Source: Rhodococcus sp. P1Y
GTDB taxonomy: Bacteria; Actinomycetota; Actinomycetes; Mycobacteriales; Mycobacteriaceae
Assembly (NCBI RefSeq): GCF_003641205.1
Contig: NZ_CP032762.1
Span: 3,348,001 to 3,412,000, forward strand
Direction of reading: 5' to 3'
Length of the DNA: 64,000 nt
Made by a program: the position numbers and the translations under genes. Below the pieces are notes generated by a model, which had not been told where the DNA came from, searched no databases, and saw nothing but the letters and a program-made list of their open reading frames with translations. Shown piece by piece: positions 40,885 through 50,967 of this stretch (the stretch's first letter is position 1; every line of letters starts with the position of its first letter).

Positions 40885-41769
40885 TCACGCAGCGCCTGCG
40901 GGTCCTCCGCCGAAGTCCTGCGCGGGAACTACGGTCCCGCCGGTCTTGCGCTTCTTCTGACGCATGCGTCCTTCGACCACCGTCGCAAGCTTGGTCAGCA
41001 ACGAGTTGATGACGATCATGATGAGCGCGACGATGATGAGCGACGGTAGGTAGTTTCCGTAGAAGGCACCGACTTGCTGGCCGGCGCGAACGACTTCGAC
41101 GTAGCCGATCAGATAACCGAGTGCGGAGTCCTTCAGCGCCACCACCATCTGCGAGATGATGGCGGGCAGCATCGCAGTCACCGCTTGGGGCAGCAGAACG
41201 ATCCGCATGACCTGGCCCTTGCGCATGCCGAGCGCGGATGCCGCCTCGGTCTGGCCCTTCGGGAGCGAATTGACCCCAGCACGAACGATTTCGGCGATAA
41301 CCGATCCGTTGTAGAGCGTCAGGCCGGTGACCACTGCGGCGAGCGCAAGGTAGCGAACTTTGAAGACCTCGTACTCGGCGTACACCGCGTACAGGAAGAT
41401 CATCAGGATCAGTACGGGCACCGCGCGGAAGAGCTCGACGAAGACACCGCTGACGATCCGAACCCAATTGTGGTCGGACAGCCTGCCGATCCCGAGAACC
41501 GCACCGAGAATCAACGCGAACACGATCGACAGCGCAGCGGCCACCAGCGTGCCTTGAATGCCTGGCAGTAGATACGTGGTCCATGTACTCGAGGTGACGA
41601 ACGGCTCCCACTTCGCGGCCGTCAGCTGGCCTTTCGAATCGAGCGCCAGATAGATGAGGAAGGCGATTCCAAGGGAAACCAGAAGAACGACACCGGACAG
41701 AATGCGGTAGCGCGCCTTGGCTTTCGGGCCAGGCACATCGTAGAGAACTGCTACGGCATCACTCATCAC
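40885..41769 (-). CDS. gluD: Glutamate ABC transporter permease GluD
   Basis: A 294-residue His/Glu/Gln/Arg/opine-type permease. The EAA loop is in EAASALGMRKGQVMRIVLLPQ; about five TM helices, with an added N-terminal TM and a basic Lys/Arg-rich C-terminus. Start overlaps the gluC stop (ATGA). In Corynebacterium the gluABCD operon also lies beside recX. Takes up glutamate. Confidence 0.9.
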   Translation of the reverse strand: MMSDAVAVLYDVPGPKAKARYRILSGVVLLVSLGIAFLIYLALDSKGQLTAAKWEPFVTSSTWTTYLLPGIQGTLVAAALSIVFALILGAVLGIGRLSDHNWVRIVSGVFVELFRAVPVLILMIFLYAVYAEYEVFKVRYLALAAVVTGLTLYNGSVIAEIVRAGVNSLPKGQTEAASALGMRKGQVMRIVLLPQAVTAMLPAIISQMVVALKDSALGYLIGYVEVVRAGQQVGAFYGNYLPSLIIVALIMIVINSLLTKLATVVEGRMRQKKRKTGGTVVPAQDFGGGPAGAA

Positions 41770-42458
41770 TTCACCGCCAATCGCTTGCTGAGGTAGCCGA
41801 ACAGCAGTCCGGTCGGCAGCGTCAGGACGACGAAGCCGAGGGCGAAGAGACCACCGACGGCGAAGATCGCTGCCTCGTTCTCGATCATCGTCTTCATGAG
41901 CAGCGATGCCTCGGCCACGCCGATCACCGATGCAATGGTGGTGTTCTTGGTCAGGGCGATCAGCACACTTCCCAGGGGTCCGATGACAGCCCGAAACGCC
42001 TGGGGGAGGACGACGATCGTGATGTTCTGGGTGAACGTCATGCCGAGTGACCTGCCGGCTTCCGCTTGGCCGACGGGAACGGTGTTGATACCCGAACGAA
42101 GAGACTCGGCGACGAACGACGCCGTGTACACACTCAATCCGAGTATGGCGAGCCGGAAATTGTTGTCGACGAGAAACGAGGACGAATTTTCCGGGGCGAG
42201 CGCGACACCCATGGTCTGGTAGAGACCGAACGAGGTGAAGAGAATGATCAGAGTCAGCGGAGTGTTACGAAAGATCGTGACGTACGCGGTCGCGATTGCA
42301 CGGGCGACCGGAATAGGGGAGACACGCATCGCCGCGATGATCGTACCGATGATCAGTGCGCCGATCGCGGACAGAACCGTCAATTTGATCGTCATGATGA
42401 ACGCGTCGACGAGTTGATCGCCGTACTTGCTCAATAGGTTCAAGGTAGGAGTGTCCAA
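41766..42458 (-). CDS. gluC: Glutamate ABC transporter permease GluC
   Basis: A 230-residue inner-membrane permease with five TM helices and the EAA loop AEAGRSLGMTFTQNITIVVLPQ. Works as a heterodimer with GluD. A stable hairpin separates it from gluB, which probably lowers its expression relative to the binding protein. Confidence 0.9.
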   Translation of the reverse strand: MDTPTLNLLSKYGDQLVDAFIMTIKLTVLSAIGALIIGTIIAAMRVSPIPVARAIATAYVTIFRNTPLTLIILFTSFGLYQTMGVALAPENSSSFLVDNNFRLAILGLSVYTASFVAESLRSGINTVPVGQAEAGRSLGMTFTQNITIVVLPQAFRAVIGPLGSVLIALTKNTTIASVIGVAEASLLMKTMIENEAAIFAVGGLFALGFVVLTLPTGLLFGYLSKRLAVK

Positions 42459-42477
42459 TCGGCTGGAGCGGGCCGGT

Positions 42478-42517
42478 CACGTCGGGTACACCTACAGGTG
42501 CAGGTGCACCCGACGTG
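42478..42517 (-). promoter_or_regulatory. Intercistronic hairpin between gluB and gluC
   Basis: CACGTCGGGT (42478-42487) pairs with ACCCGACGTG (42508-42517); after one mismatch CACCT/AGGTG extends the stem to about 15 bp with an eight-base loop. It could protect the gluB mRNA 3' end or partly terminate transcription into gluC. Confidence 0.7.
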
Positions 42518-42528
42518 GAGGCGAAGCG

Positions 42529-43356
42529 TCAGTAGCGGTCGACGGTCGGCGCGGCGGGCAGCGTGTATCCCGAGGCGCCGACGGTCTCGTTGAACGCTTC
42601 TTCCCACGCGCCGCTCGAGACCATTTCCTCGATCGCGTCGTTGATCTGGTTTCGGCCCTCGGTGTCGTCTTTCGCGAGGCCGATGCCGTAGTTCTCGGTG
42701 GTGAACGGTTCGCCCACGACCTTCAGTTCACCTGGGTACTGAGCGGCGTAGCCTGCCAGGATGATGTCGTCCGTGGTGACAGCGTCGATTGCACCGTTGC
42801 GCAGAGATTCGACACACGCGGAGTAGGTGTCGAACGGCTGAAGCTGAACGTCGGGGTACTCGTCGGCGATCTTCTGGGCGGGAGTCGATCCGGTCACCGA
42901 GCACAGTTTCTTGCCCGCGAGGGTGTCGGGACCGGTGATGTCGGTGTTGCCGTCGGCGACGAGGAGAGACTGTCCCGCAACGAAGTAAGGTCCGGCGAAT
43001 CCGACCTTTTCCTTGCGGGTGTCCGTGATGGAGTACGTGGCGACGATGTAGTCGACCTCGCCGTTCTGAATCAGCGTCTCGCGCTGGGCCGATGGGGCTT
43101 CCTTGAACTCGATCTTGTCCTCGGGGACCCCGAGCTTGTCGGCTACGTACTTGGCAACCTCGACGTCGAAGCCGCTGAACGATCCGTCCGGGTTACGCAG
43201 ACCGAGTCCGGGCTGGTCGTACTTGATGCCGACGATGAGACTGCCGTTCTCTGCACTCGACGAGACGCTTCGTTCCTCGTTGCCGCCACAGGCGGTCGCG
43301 ACGACGGCGAGTGCGGCGATACCCGCTGCGATGCGGATGGGACGATTGATTCTCAC
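42529..43356 (-). CDS. gluB: Glutamate-binding lipoprotein GluB
   Basis: A 275-residue extracytoplasmic solute-binding protein (SBP family 3). Signal peptide with a lipobox-like VATAC; Cys near 23 is the lipidation site. The domain has GFDVEVAKYVADKLG and the ligand-contact region VATYSITDTRKEKVGF. Delivers glutamate to GluCD. Confidence 0.9.
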   Translation of the reverse strand: MRINRPIRIAAGIAALAVVATACGGNEERSVSSSAENGSLIVGIKYDQPGLGLRNPDGSFSGFDVEVAKYVADKLGVPEDKIEFKEAPSAQRETLIQNGEVDYIVATYSITDTRKEKVGFAGPYFVAGQSLLVADGNTDITGPDTLAGKKLCSVTGSTPAQKIADEYPDVQLQPFDTYSACVESLRNGAIDAVTTDDIILAGYAAQYPGELKVVGEPFTTENYGIGLAKDDTEGRNQINDAIEEMVSSGAWEEAFNETVGASGYTLPAAPTVDRY

Positions 43357-43411
43357 TGGTGATTCCTCCGTGTTGGTGCTGCGAATGATTTTGTGAGCCA
43401 GGCGGCCGAAG

Positions 43412-44194
43412 TCAGTGACCGAGGATCTTGCCCAGGAAGTCCTTGGCGCGTTCGGATTTCGGTGCGGTGAAGAAGGTTTCGGGATCGGTGTCCTCGACGA
43501 CGGCGCCGTCGGCCATGAAGATGACGCGATCGCCTGCCTTGCGCGCGAAGCCCATCTCGTGGGTGACGACGAGCATCGTCATTCCCTCCTTCGCGAGCGA
43601 GGTCATGACGTCGAGCACCTCGTTGACCATCTCGGGATCGAGGGCCGAGGTCGGCTCGTCGAACAACATGACCTTGGGGTTCATCGCGAGCGAGCGGGCG
43701 ATGGCGACACGCTGTTGCTGACCACCGGACAGCTGAGCTGGGTACTTGTCGGCCTGGTTGGCAATCCCGACTCGCTCGAGCAAGGCCTGCGCCGTCTTGT
43801 GGGCCTCGTCCTTCTTGAGTTTGCGCACCTTCTGCGGCGCGAGCATCACATTCTCGAGGATCGTCTTGTGCGCAAAGAGGTTGAAGGACTGGAAAACCAT
43901 GCCTACGTCGGCGCGTAGTGCGGCCAGGGCCTTCCCTTCCGCCGGAAGCACAGATCCGTCGACCTCGATGGTCCCCGAATCGATCGGCTCCAGACGGTTG
44001 ATCGTGCGGCATAGTGTCGACTTTCCAGATCCGGACGGACCGAGAACGATGACGACCTGGCCGGCCGGTACTTCGAGGTTGATGTCTTTGAGAACGTGGA
44101 GATCACCGAAGTGCTTGTCTACCGATTTCAGGGAGATCATTGGGGGTCGATCGGCAAGAGCACCGGAAACCGGCGCGTCGGTGGCGTGCGTCAT
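43412..44194 (-). CDS. gluA: Glutamate ABC transporter ATPase GluA
   Basis: A 260-residue ATPase. Walker [11 protein letters not shown] near 52-61, [13 protein letters not shown] signature, Walker [15 protein letters not shown], and the H-loop VTHEMGFA. First gene of gluABCD; its promoter lies in the divergent region shared with miaB. Confidence 0.93.
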   Translation of the reverse strand: MTHATDAPVSGALADRPPMISLKSVDKHFGDLHVLKDINLEVPAGQVVIVLGPSGSGKSTLCRTINRLEPIDSGTIEVDGSVLPAEGKALAALRADVGMVFQSFNLFAHKTILENVMLAPQKVRKLKKDEAHKTAQALLERVGIANQADKYPAQLSGGQQQRVAIARSLAMNPKVMLFDEPTSALDPEMVNEVLDVMTSLAKEGMTMLVVTHEMGFARKAGDRVIFMADGAVVEDTDPETFFTAPKSERAKDFLGKILGH

Positions 44195-44383
44195 AGGGCA
44201 GAACCCTATTCGTAGTTTGCTTGTCGGCAGCGCTTTTCACCCGACAATTCGGATTATGTAATGGAAACTTTACTGACGGTTGGTATCGGCCCAGGTGCGG
44301 CTTCCCCGCCGTGTTCGCACGGTCGGTACGCGAACGGACGACGCACGCACAGGTGGCATTGCCGCACGCCGTACCCTGAGGAT

Positions 44384-45901
44384 GTGGAAACGAGTGTCCT
44401 GAACGACCAGAGAAGCTACGAAGTACGGACGCACGGGTGCCAGATGAACGTGCACGACTCGGAGCGGCTGGCCGGACTCCTCGAAGAAGCCGGGTACGTC
44501 CCTGCTGATTCCGGCACCGATGCGGATCTGGTGGTGTTCAACACCTGTGCGGTGCGCGAGAACGCCGACAACAAGCTGTACGGCAACCTCGGCATGCTGC
44601 GCCCTGCGAAGACACGCAACCCGCGTATGCAGATCGCCGTCGGCGGTTGCCTCGCTCAGAAGGACCGCGACACCGTCGTCAAGAAAGCGCCCTGGGTGGA
44701 CGTCGTGTTCGGCACGCACAACATCGGTTCGCTCCCGACGTTGCTCGAACGTGCACGTCACAACAACGAGGCGCAGGTCGAGATTCTGGAATCGCTCGAA
44801 GCGTTCCCGTCGACACTTCCGGCCAAGCGCGAGTCACCGTATGCGGGCTGGGTGTCGATCTCGGTCGGATGCAACAACACCTGCACGTTCTGCATCGTCC
44901 CCGCGCTGCGTGGCAAAGAAATAGACCGCCGCCCCGGGGACATTCTCGCGGAAGTACAGGCGCTGGTCGACCAGGGTGTCCTCGAAGTCACGCTGCTCGG
45001 GCAGAACGTGAATGCGTACGGCGCGTCGTTCGCCGACCCGGACATGCCTCGTGATCGCGGTGCATTTGCTTCGTTGCTCAAAGCCTGTGGAACGATCGAC
45101 GGCCTGGAGCGGTTGAGATTCACCTCACCGCACCCGGCCGAGTTCACCGACGACGTCATCGAGGCGATGGCCACGACCCCGAACGTTTGCCCCACATTGC
45201 ACATGCCACTTCAGTCGGGGTCGGACCGCATCCTCAAGGCGATGCGTCGCTCGTACCGGCAGAGCAAATTCCTCGGAATCATCGACAAGGTTCGCGACGT
45301 CATGCCGACCGCTGCGATCACGACCGACATCATCGTCGGTTTTCCGGGTGAAACCGAGGAGGACTTCGAGCAGACTCTCGAGGTCATGCGGCGCGCCAAG
45401 TTCGCGAATGCGTACACCTTCCAGTACTCCAAGCGTCCGGGCACTCCGGCGGCCGATATGGACGGGCAAATCCCCAAAGAGGTCGTGCAGGAACGGTACA
45501 ACCGGTTGATCGCGTTGCAGGAGGAGATAGTCCTCGACGCGAATCGCGAGCTGATCGGCACGGGTGTGGAGATCCTCGTTGCGACGGGTGAGGGACGCAA
45601 GAACGCCGCCACTCATCGCAAGAGCGGTCGAGCGCGCGACGGTCGCCTGGTGCATTTCCGTGCAGACGAGCACCAACTGGCCGCGATCCGACCGGGCGAC
45701 ATCGTGACCACGACCATCACGGCAGCCGCGCCCTACCACCTCATCGCCGATGCAGGAGTTTCGTCCCACCGTCGGACCGCAGCGGGTGATGCGTACGAGC
45801 TGGGAACTGTGCCGAAAACGGCGCCCATCGGAGTCGGGTTGGGATTGCCGGCGATCGGCGTTCCTGCCCCGCTCCCCGCAACGACAGGATGTTCCGTATG
45901 A
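44384..45901 (+). CDS. miaB: tRNA-2-methylthio-N6-dimethylallyladenosine synthase
   Basis: Radical-SAM methylthiotransferase acting on A37 of tRNA, 505 residues. The N-terminal cluster Cys are in THGCQMN, NTCAVR and GGCLAQ; the radical-SAM motif is [13 protein letters not shown] domain is near the C-terminus ([15 protein letters not shown]). GTG 44384 is chosen because TACCCT (44372-44377) lies six bases upstream (leaderless); the frame extends further up without support. Partner miaA is downstream. Confidence 0.93.
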   Translation: METSVLNDQRSYEVRTHGCQMNVHDSERLAGLLEEAGYVPADSGTDADLVVFNTCAVRENADNKLYGNLGMLRPAKTRNPRMQIAVGGCLAQKDRDTVVKKAPWVDVVFGTHNIGSLPTLLERARHNNEAQVEILESLEAFPSTLPAKRESPYAGWVSISVGCNNTCTFCIVPALRGKEIDRRPGDILAEVQALVDQGVLEVTLLGQNVNAYGASFADPDMPRDRGAFASLLKACGTIDGLERLRFTSPHPAEFTDDVIEAMATTPNVCPTLHMPLQSGSDRILKAMRRSYRQSKFLGIIDKVRDVMPTAAITTDIIVGFPGETEEDFEQTLEVMRRAKFANAYTFQYSKRPGTPAADMDGQIPKEVVQERYNRLIALQEEIVLDANRELIGTGVEILVATGEGRKNAATHRKSGRARDGRLVHFRADEHQLAAIRPGDIVTTTITAAAPYHLIADAGVSSHRRTAAGDAYELGTVPKTAPIGVGLGLPAIGVPAPLPATTGCSV

Positions 45902-46536
45902 CCGAGAAATTTCAAGGTAGCGGAGGTCACGAGCGTGAAGACCGCGCGACGAGTGATCAGGTGCCGGATCACCAGGCACCCGACTACGACCGAGCAGAGA
46001 AGAAAATCGACTCGGAAATCGACCCTGGCGTACGCGCAGTGGTCGTTGCCGTTCTGGTCATGCTGCTGTTGCTGACCCTGGCGCTTCCGCATACCGGATC
46101 TGCAACCGGCTTCGATGTGCTGTCCGGAGACGATGCTGTTACGACCGACGCGATCGCGCTGCCTTCGCGGGTGTTCGTGTGGTTCGTGCTGGTGTTCGCT
46201 GTAGTGACATCGGTGCTGGCGCTCGTCACCAGAATCTGGGCGTTGGCCTGGATCGCCCTGGTGGGTAGTGCCATAGCGTCGGTGTTCGGGATGCTGTCGA
46301 TCTGGTCGCGCCAGACGCTGCCAGCGGATTCGATCGGCAGTGGTCCTGGCGTAGGTTTGGTCATCGGATGGGTGCTCGTCGCGGCGCTCACATTCCAGTG
46401 GCTCAAGGCCGTGTGGAACAAGACCACAGCGCAACTGGACGCACAGGAACGACGCCGTGCCGCGTCGGTCGATGCGGAGCAGAACTCGCGGTGGGCCGGA
46501 CCCGTACTAGGCCGACCCACCGACCGTGAGCGCTGA
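45898..46536 (+). CDS. Conserved membrane protein (Rv2732c-like)
   Basis: A 212-residue protein. An acidic N-terminus of about 45 residues precedes four TM helices (about 48-68, 93-115, 120-140, 152-172), and a basic tail follows. ATG overlaps the miaB stop (ATGA). The same neighbour follows miaB in mycobacteria. Function unknown. Confidence 0.8.
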   Translation: MTEKFQGSGGHEREDRATSDQVPDHQAPDYDRAEKKIDSEIDPGVRAVVVAVLVMLLLLTLALPHTGSATGFDVLSGDDAVTTDAIALPSRVFVWFVLVFAVVTSVLALVTRIWALAWIALVGSAIASVFGMLSIWSRQTLPADSIGSGPGVGLVIGWVLVAALTFQWLKAVWNKTTAQLDAQERRRAASVDAEQNSRWAGPVLGRPTDRER

Positions 46537-46567
46537 CGTTCCCGCCCGACCAGCGGCGCGCTGACCC

Positions 46568-47992
46568 CTACAGCTCGCCGACGGCGCCCTCGGCCGCCGC
46601 AGCCCACTCACGCCACTGCTGAGCCTGCTCGCGTGCGCGCTCGGCGTCCTTCGTCTTGCCCGCGGCGGCAGCCTTCTCGGCCTGCTCCTCGAACTGCGCT
46701 ACGCGCTCGCGGAACTGTGCGGCGCGCGCCAGAGCCTCTGGATCGGTGCGGCGCCATTGGTCATCGACAGCGTCGCGCACGGACTTCTCGATCGCCCGTA
46801 GGCGGCCTTCGAGTTCCTGCATCTTCTCGCGCGGTACCTTGCCCAGCGCATCCCACTTTTCCTGCAGGTCGCGTAGTGCTGCCCTCGCACCGTCGAGGTC
46901 ACCGGAGGGGTCGATGTTGCCGTACTTGGCGAGAAGCTCCTCCTTACCGGTCGCGTTGGTCTCGAATTCCGCGTCACGTTCGGACGCTGCAGCGTTGCGG
47001 GCCGCGAAGAACACGTCCTGAGCAGCTTTGAAGTTCTTCCACAGCGCGTCGTCGGCGTCCCTCGGGGCACGGCCTGCGGCTTTCCACTCGGTGAGTAGAT
47101 CGCGGAACGCTGCCGCCGTCGGTCCCCACTCAGTTGACGAGGACAGTGCCTCGGCTCGGGTCACCAGTTCTTCCTTCTTGGTCTTGGCTGCGCCCCGTTC
47201 GCGATCGAGATCGGCGAAGTGCGCGCCGCGTCGACGGTTGAAGTTCTCCCGAGCCTTCGAGTAGCGCTTCCACAGCGCATCGTCGACTTTTCGGTCGACG
47301 CCGCGAATGGTCTTCCACTCGTCGAGAATTTCACGCAGTCGATCGCCGGCGTGCTTCCACTGGGTGGATTCGCTACCGATCTGTTCGGCCTCGGCCGCCA
47401 ACTCTTCCTTGCGCGCCGTGTGTGTTGCCCGCTCGGCGTCCTTCTCCTTCTTCGCGACCGCCGCGGCGGCCTCCGAATGCTCGACCACCAGGTGGAGTCT
47501 CGCTGCGAGTGCATCCAAGTCGCCGATGACCGCGGCGGTAGGCAATGTTTCAGCAAGGGCCTGGGCGGCGGCCTTGGTCTTCTTCGCGTCTCCCGAGCCT
47601 GCGGCGAGGCGGGCTTCGAGCAGTGCGATCTCGGTGGCGAGATCGTCGTAGCGCCGACCGAAGTGCGCGAGACCCTCCGCAGCGTCGCCTGCCTGCCAGG
47701 AGCCGATCTGCCGTTCGCCCTCGGCCGTTCGGACCCACGCGGTCCCGTCCTCGTCGACGCGGCCGAACTTGCTCGGGTCGCTCGGGGGCGCCAGAGCAGG
47801 TGTGACGGTGGCCACGTGCGTGTTCACCGGATGAGGTTTGGCGACGCCTCCGCTCGACGAGGCAGCCGTGGCGCCGGGTTGTCCAGGTCGCTGTCCGCCG
47901 CCCGGCTTCGGACTACCGCCTGGCTTCGGGCTACCCGGCTTGGGTGCTCCGGGGGTGGTTGCGCCTGTGCTTGTCTCGTTGGAGTCGGTCAT
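46568..47992 (-). CDS. DUF349 protein
   Basis: A 474-residue protein (Rv2731-like). Residues about 14-60 are a Pro/Gly/Lys low-complexity tail ([20 protein letters not shown]); the rest is a helical rod of repeated DUF349 units, each with a W-x3-G/A-x-A-P/R-R and [16 protein letters not shown] core. DUF349 proteins bind nucleic acid or ribosomes in some bacteria; no catalytic site is seen. Position between miaB and miaA is conserved. Confidence 0.85.
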   Translation of the reverse strand: MTDSNETSTGATTPGAPKPGSPKPGGSPKPGGGQRPGQPGATAASSSGGVAKPHPVNTHVATVTPALAPPSDPSKFGRVDEDGTAWVRTAEGERQIGSWQAGDAAEGLAHFGRRYDDLATEIALLEARLAAGSGDAKKTKAAAQALAETLPTAAVIGDLDALAARLHLVVEHSEAAAAVAKKEKDAERATHTARKEELAAEAEQIGSESTQWKHAGDRLREILDEWKTIRGVDRKVDDALWKRYSKARENFNRRRGAHFADLDRERGAAKTKKEELVTRAEALSSSTEWGPTAAAFRDLLTEWKAAGRAPRDADDALWKNFKAAQDVFFAARNAAASERDAEFETNATGKEELLAKYGNIDPSGDLDGARAALRDLQEKWDALGKVPREKMQELEGRLRAIEKSVRDAVDDQWRRTDPEALARAAQFRERVAQFEEQAEKAAAAGKTKDAERAREQAQQWREWAAAAEGAVGEL

Positions 47993-48148
47993 CGTTCCTC
48001 ATCTCTGCCGCGCGTCACGGCTGCCAATAGCTCGGTATCGACCGATCGGACCATTCAAACAGGTGTAGCCGGGGTAGGTGTGCCCGTCTGCCGATTTGCG
48101 ACCTTGGTGTGTCGTGGGTTCGGTGTGTGGCGGGTTAGCGTTGTCGTT

Positions 48149-48880
48149 GTGTTTCGTGCCGTGGCCCTGGTGCCGTCCCCGCCCCTTCTGGTTCCGGAGT
48201 TGACCGGCAACAGCCCGTCGGAAGCGTCGATTGTTCGTGACGCAGCGCTGCGAGCGAGCCGTCATATCGCAGACGTCGCGGACCGATGGCTGGTTGTCGG
48301 AACAGGCGATCGCGGACGTCGTATCGGGCCGAGGTCGTCCGGGACGTTCGCGGGCTACGGAGTCGACGTACCGGTGACTCTGTCGGCCGATGTCGACGGG
48401 GAATCTGCGAACGAGGCCGACACACAACTTCCGCTCCCCGCGCTGATCGCAGGGTGGCTCAGAGGCGAGGCAGCACCGAGCGTCGAAGCGGAAATTCTGA
48501 TCGTCGGACGGGATGACACTCGTGCTGAGTGCACCCGTATCGGACGCGACCTGCGAGCGGAGATGGATGCCGACCAGGGGAGTGTCGGATTGTTGGTGGT
48601 CGGCGACGGTGCCACGACACTGACAGCGAAGGCTCCCGGCTCGTTCGACGAGAGGGCCGAGGCTCTGCAGACCACGATCGACGACGCCCTGGCCACTGCC
48701 GATCTGACCGTTCTGTCGGGTCTCGATCGTCGCCTGTGCAGGGAAGTCGGTGTCGACGGTGTCGCCGCGTGGCAGGTACTCGCCAGTGTCGTTGCCGACG
48801 ACCGCCTCGACGCCCACGCGCTGTATCGGGGGTCTCCCTTCGGAGTGGGCTACTTCGTCGGCACGTGGGATGTGGTGTAA
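48149..48880 (+). CDS. Class III extradiol dioxygenase-like protein (Rv2728c-like)
   Basis: A 243-residue protein starting AVALVPSPPLLVPELTG, as in LigB-like folds, and containing LLVVGDGATTLTAKAPGSFDERA. The usual His ligands for iron are not obvious, so catalysis is doubtful. GTG 48149 follows TAGCGT (48136-48141) by seven bases, suggesting leaderless translation. miaA starts directly after its stop. Confidence 0.7.
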   Translation: MFRAVALVPSPPLLVPELTGNSPSEASIVRDAALRASRHIADVADRWLVVGTGDRGRRIGPRSSGTFAGYGVDVPVTLSADVDGESANEADTQLPLPALIAGWLRGEAAPSVEAEILIVGRDDTRAECTRIGRDLRAEMDADQGSVGLLVVGDGATTLTAKAPGSFDERAEALQTTIDDALATADLTVLSGLDRRLCREVGVDGVAAWQVLASVVADDRLDAHALYRGSPFGVGYFVGTWDVV

Positions 48881-49807
48881 GTGACGGCCGACATATCGGT
48901 GACGGAAATCCAACCCGTCGCTGTCATCGGGCCGACCGCCACGGGGAAGTCCGATCTGGGTCTCGATCTTGCCGAGCGTCTGGATGGCGAGATCGTCAAC
49001 ATCGATGCGATGCAGCAGTACCGCGGAATGGACATCGGAACAGCCAAACTCTCCGTGGCCGAGCGTCGCGGGATCGTGCACCACCGGCTCGACGTACTCG
49101 ACGTGACCGAGACTGCGACCGTCGCGAACTATCAGGAGGCCGCCGTCAGGGACGTCGAGGACATTCTGGCGCGTGGGAAGACGCCGATCGTCGTCGGTGG
49201 CTCGATGATGTACGTCCAGTCCTTGCTCGACGAATGGGCCTTTCCCGCGACGGATCCCGAAGTCCGCGCCAAGTGGGAGAAGGTACTCGTCGAGGGCGGA
49301 ACCGACGCGGTGAATCGCGCACTACGAGAACGGGATCCAGAGGCTGCGGCGTCGATCCTGGCGACGGACGGCCGCCGCATGGTTCGCGCGCTGGAGGTCG
49401 TCGAGATCACGGGACAGCCGTTCGCTGCCTCTGCTCCGACCATCGGTGAGCCACGCTGGGGTACCAGGCTGCTCGGTGTCGATCGCGACACCGCCGAACT
49501 GGACGAACGCATCGCTCGCCGAACCGACCTGATGTTCTCCGGTGGTCTCGTCGACGAGGTGCGTGGGTTGGTGGGCGAGGGTCTGAAGGACGGTGTCACT
49601 GCGCCGAGAGCGATCGGATATGCGCAAGTCCTCGACTATCTGGACGGTGAAAGCGACCTGGACTACGCACGGGAGCGCACGTTCATCGGCACAAGACGCT
49701 ATGTACGACGACAGCGTTCGTGGTTTCGTCGCGACCGAAGAGTTCACTGGCTCGACGGAGCAGACCCGTCGTTGCTCGAGTCCGCACTCGCCGTGTTGAG
49801 CCCGTAG
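48881..49807 (+). CDS. miaA: tRNA dimethylallyltransferase
   Basis: Prenylates A37 of tRNAs reading UNN codons, the step before MiaB. P-loop [11 protein letters not shown] near 17-27, [26 protein letters not shown], and C-terminal [17 protein letters not shown]. 308 residues; GTG start lies immediately after the preceding TAA. Confidence 0.95.
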   Translation: MTADISVTEIQPVAVIGPTATGKSDLGLDLAERLDGEIVNIDAMQQYRGMDIGTAKLSVAERRGIVHHRLDVLDVTETATVANYQEAAVRDVEDILARGKTPIVVGGSMMYVQSLLDEWAFPATDPEVRAKWEKVLVEGGTDAVNRALRERDPEAAASILATDGRRMVRALEVVEITGQPFAASAPTIGEPRWGTRLLGVDRDTAELDERIARRTDLMFSGGLVDEVRGLVGEGLKDGVTAPRAIGYAQVLDYLDGESDLDYARERTFIGTRRYVRRQRSWFRRDRRVHWLDGADPSLLESALAVLSP

Positions 49808-49849
49808 GGGTTGAGCGTACGGAGGATCAGGCCCCGTAGAATCACGGGA

Positions 49850-50719
49850 ATGCACTTCGCGAAGGGTCACGGAACTCAGAACGACTTCGTCGTCCTGCAC
49901 GATCCCGACGTCGCGATCGAGTTGATCCGCCCACGGGTTGCGGCGTTGTGCGATCGCAGGCGCGGGTTGGGCGCAGACGGTGTTCTCAGGGTCGCGCGCT
50001 CAGGGGCACTGCGTGATGCCGGGGTTCTCGACCGGTTGCCCGCAGGAGTCGGCGCCGACGATTGGTTCATGGACTACCGCAACGGCGACGGCAGTGTCGC
50101 CGAAATGTGTGGCAACGGCGTCAGAGTATTCGCGCACTACCTCCTGGCATCGGGGCTGGAGACCGCCGAGCAGTTCGTCGTCGGGTCTCGGGCAGGTGCC
50201 CGGCCGGTGACCGTACACAAATTCGACGATTCGTCGGCTGACGTCACCGTCGACATGGGCGATGTCCATCTCATGGGTTCGAGTACCACCACTCTGGCGG
50301 GTCGCACGTTCGAGGGCATCGGAATCGACGTGGGAAATCCGCATCTCGCGTGTGTCGACGCGTCTGCCGACATCGACTCGTTGCGCGCACTGGACCTGTC
50401 CCGCGCGCCCGACCTGGACTCCGACTTCTTCCGAGCCGGGGCAAACGTCGAGATCCTCACACGCATGCAGTTCGGCCGCGTCGACATGCGCGTATTCGAG
50501 CGCGGCGTCGGCGAGACCAGGTCGTGCGGCACTGGAACGGTCGCTGCAGCCGCAGCTGCTCTGTCGTATGAAGGCCTCGACTCGGGGCAGGTGGTCGTCG
50601 GTGTGCCGGGCGGTGAAGTCACGGTGACGATCGACGACTCGGGCGCGACGTTGCGTGGCCCTTCGGTCCTTGTGGCCAGCGGATCCATCGACGACAACTG
50701 GTGGCGTCAGCTCGCGTGA
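49850..50719 (+). CDS. dapF: Diaminopimelate epimerase
   Basis: Cofactor-free epimerase making meso-DAP for peptidoglycan and lysine. 289 residues; catalytic Cys87 (MCGNGVR) and Cys226 (SCGTGT). ATG 49850 follows TAGAAT (49837-49842) by seven bases with no SD, so it is probably leaderless. Confidence 0.95.
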   Translation: MHFAKGHGTQNDFVVLHDPDVAIELIRPRVAALCDRRRGLGADGVLRVARSGALRDAGVLDRLPAGVGADDWFMDYRNGDGSVAEMCGNGVRVFAHYLLASGLETAEQFVVGSRAGARPVTVHKFDDSSADVTVDMGDVHLMGSSTTTLAGRTFEGIGIDVGNPHLACVDASADIDSLRALDLSRAPDLDSDFFRAGANVEILTRMQFGRVDMRVFERGVGETRSCGTGTVAAAAAALSYEGLDSGQVVVGVPGGEVTVTIDDSGATLRGPSVLVASGSIDDNWWRQLA

Positions 50720-50967
50720 GCAACAAACTCGCGTGCACCCGCCTGGCATTTCGTGGATCATGGAAGATGCTCGACTCGAACACAGAAGGAATCTCGTGAT
50801 TCCCACACCGAAGGATTGACGAAATAACGGATTCAGAACGACAGGATTCAGCGACCGACGAGTCGACCAGCGGCTCGGCGTGGACGCGAGAGGAATCCGA
50901 GGCATGGTCGAGACGCATCGCGCGTTCGACGTTCACAGGCGATGACCCGAACCCGTCTGCGGGCGAC

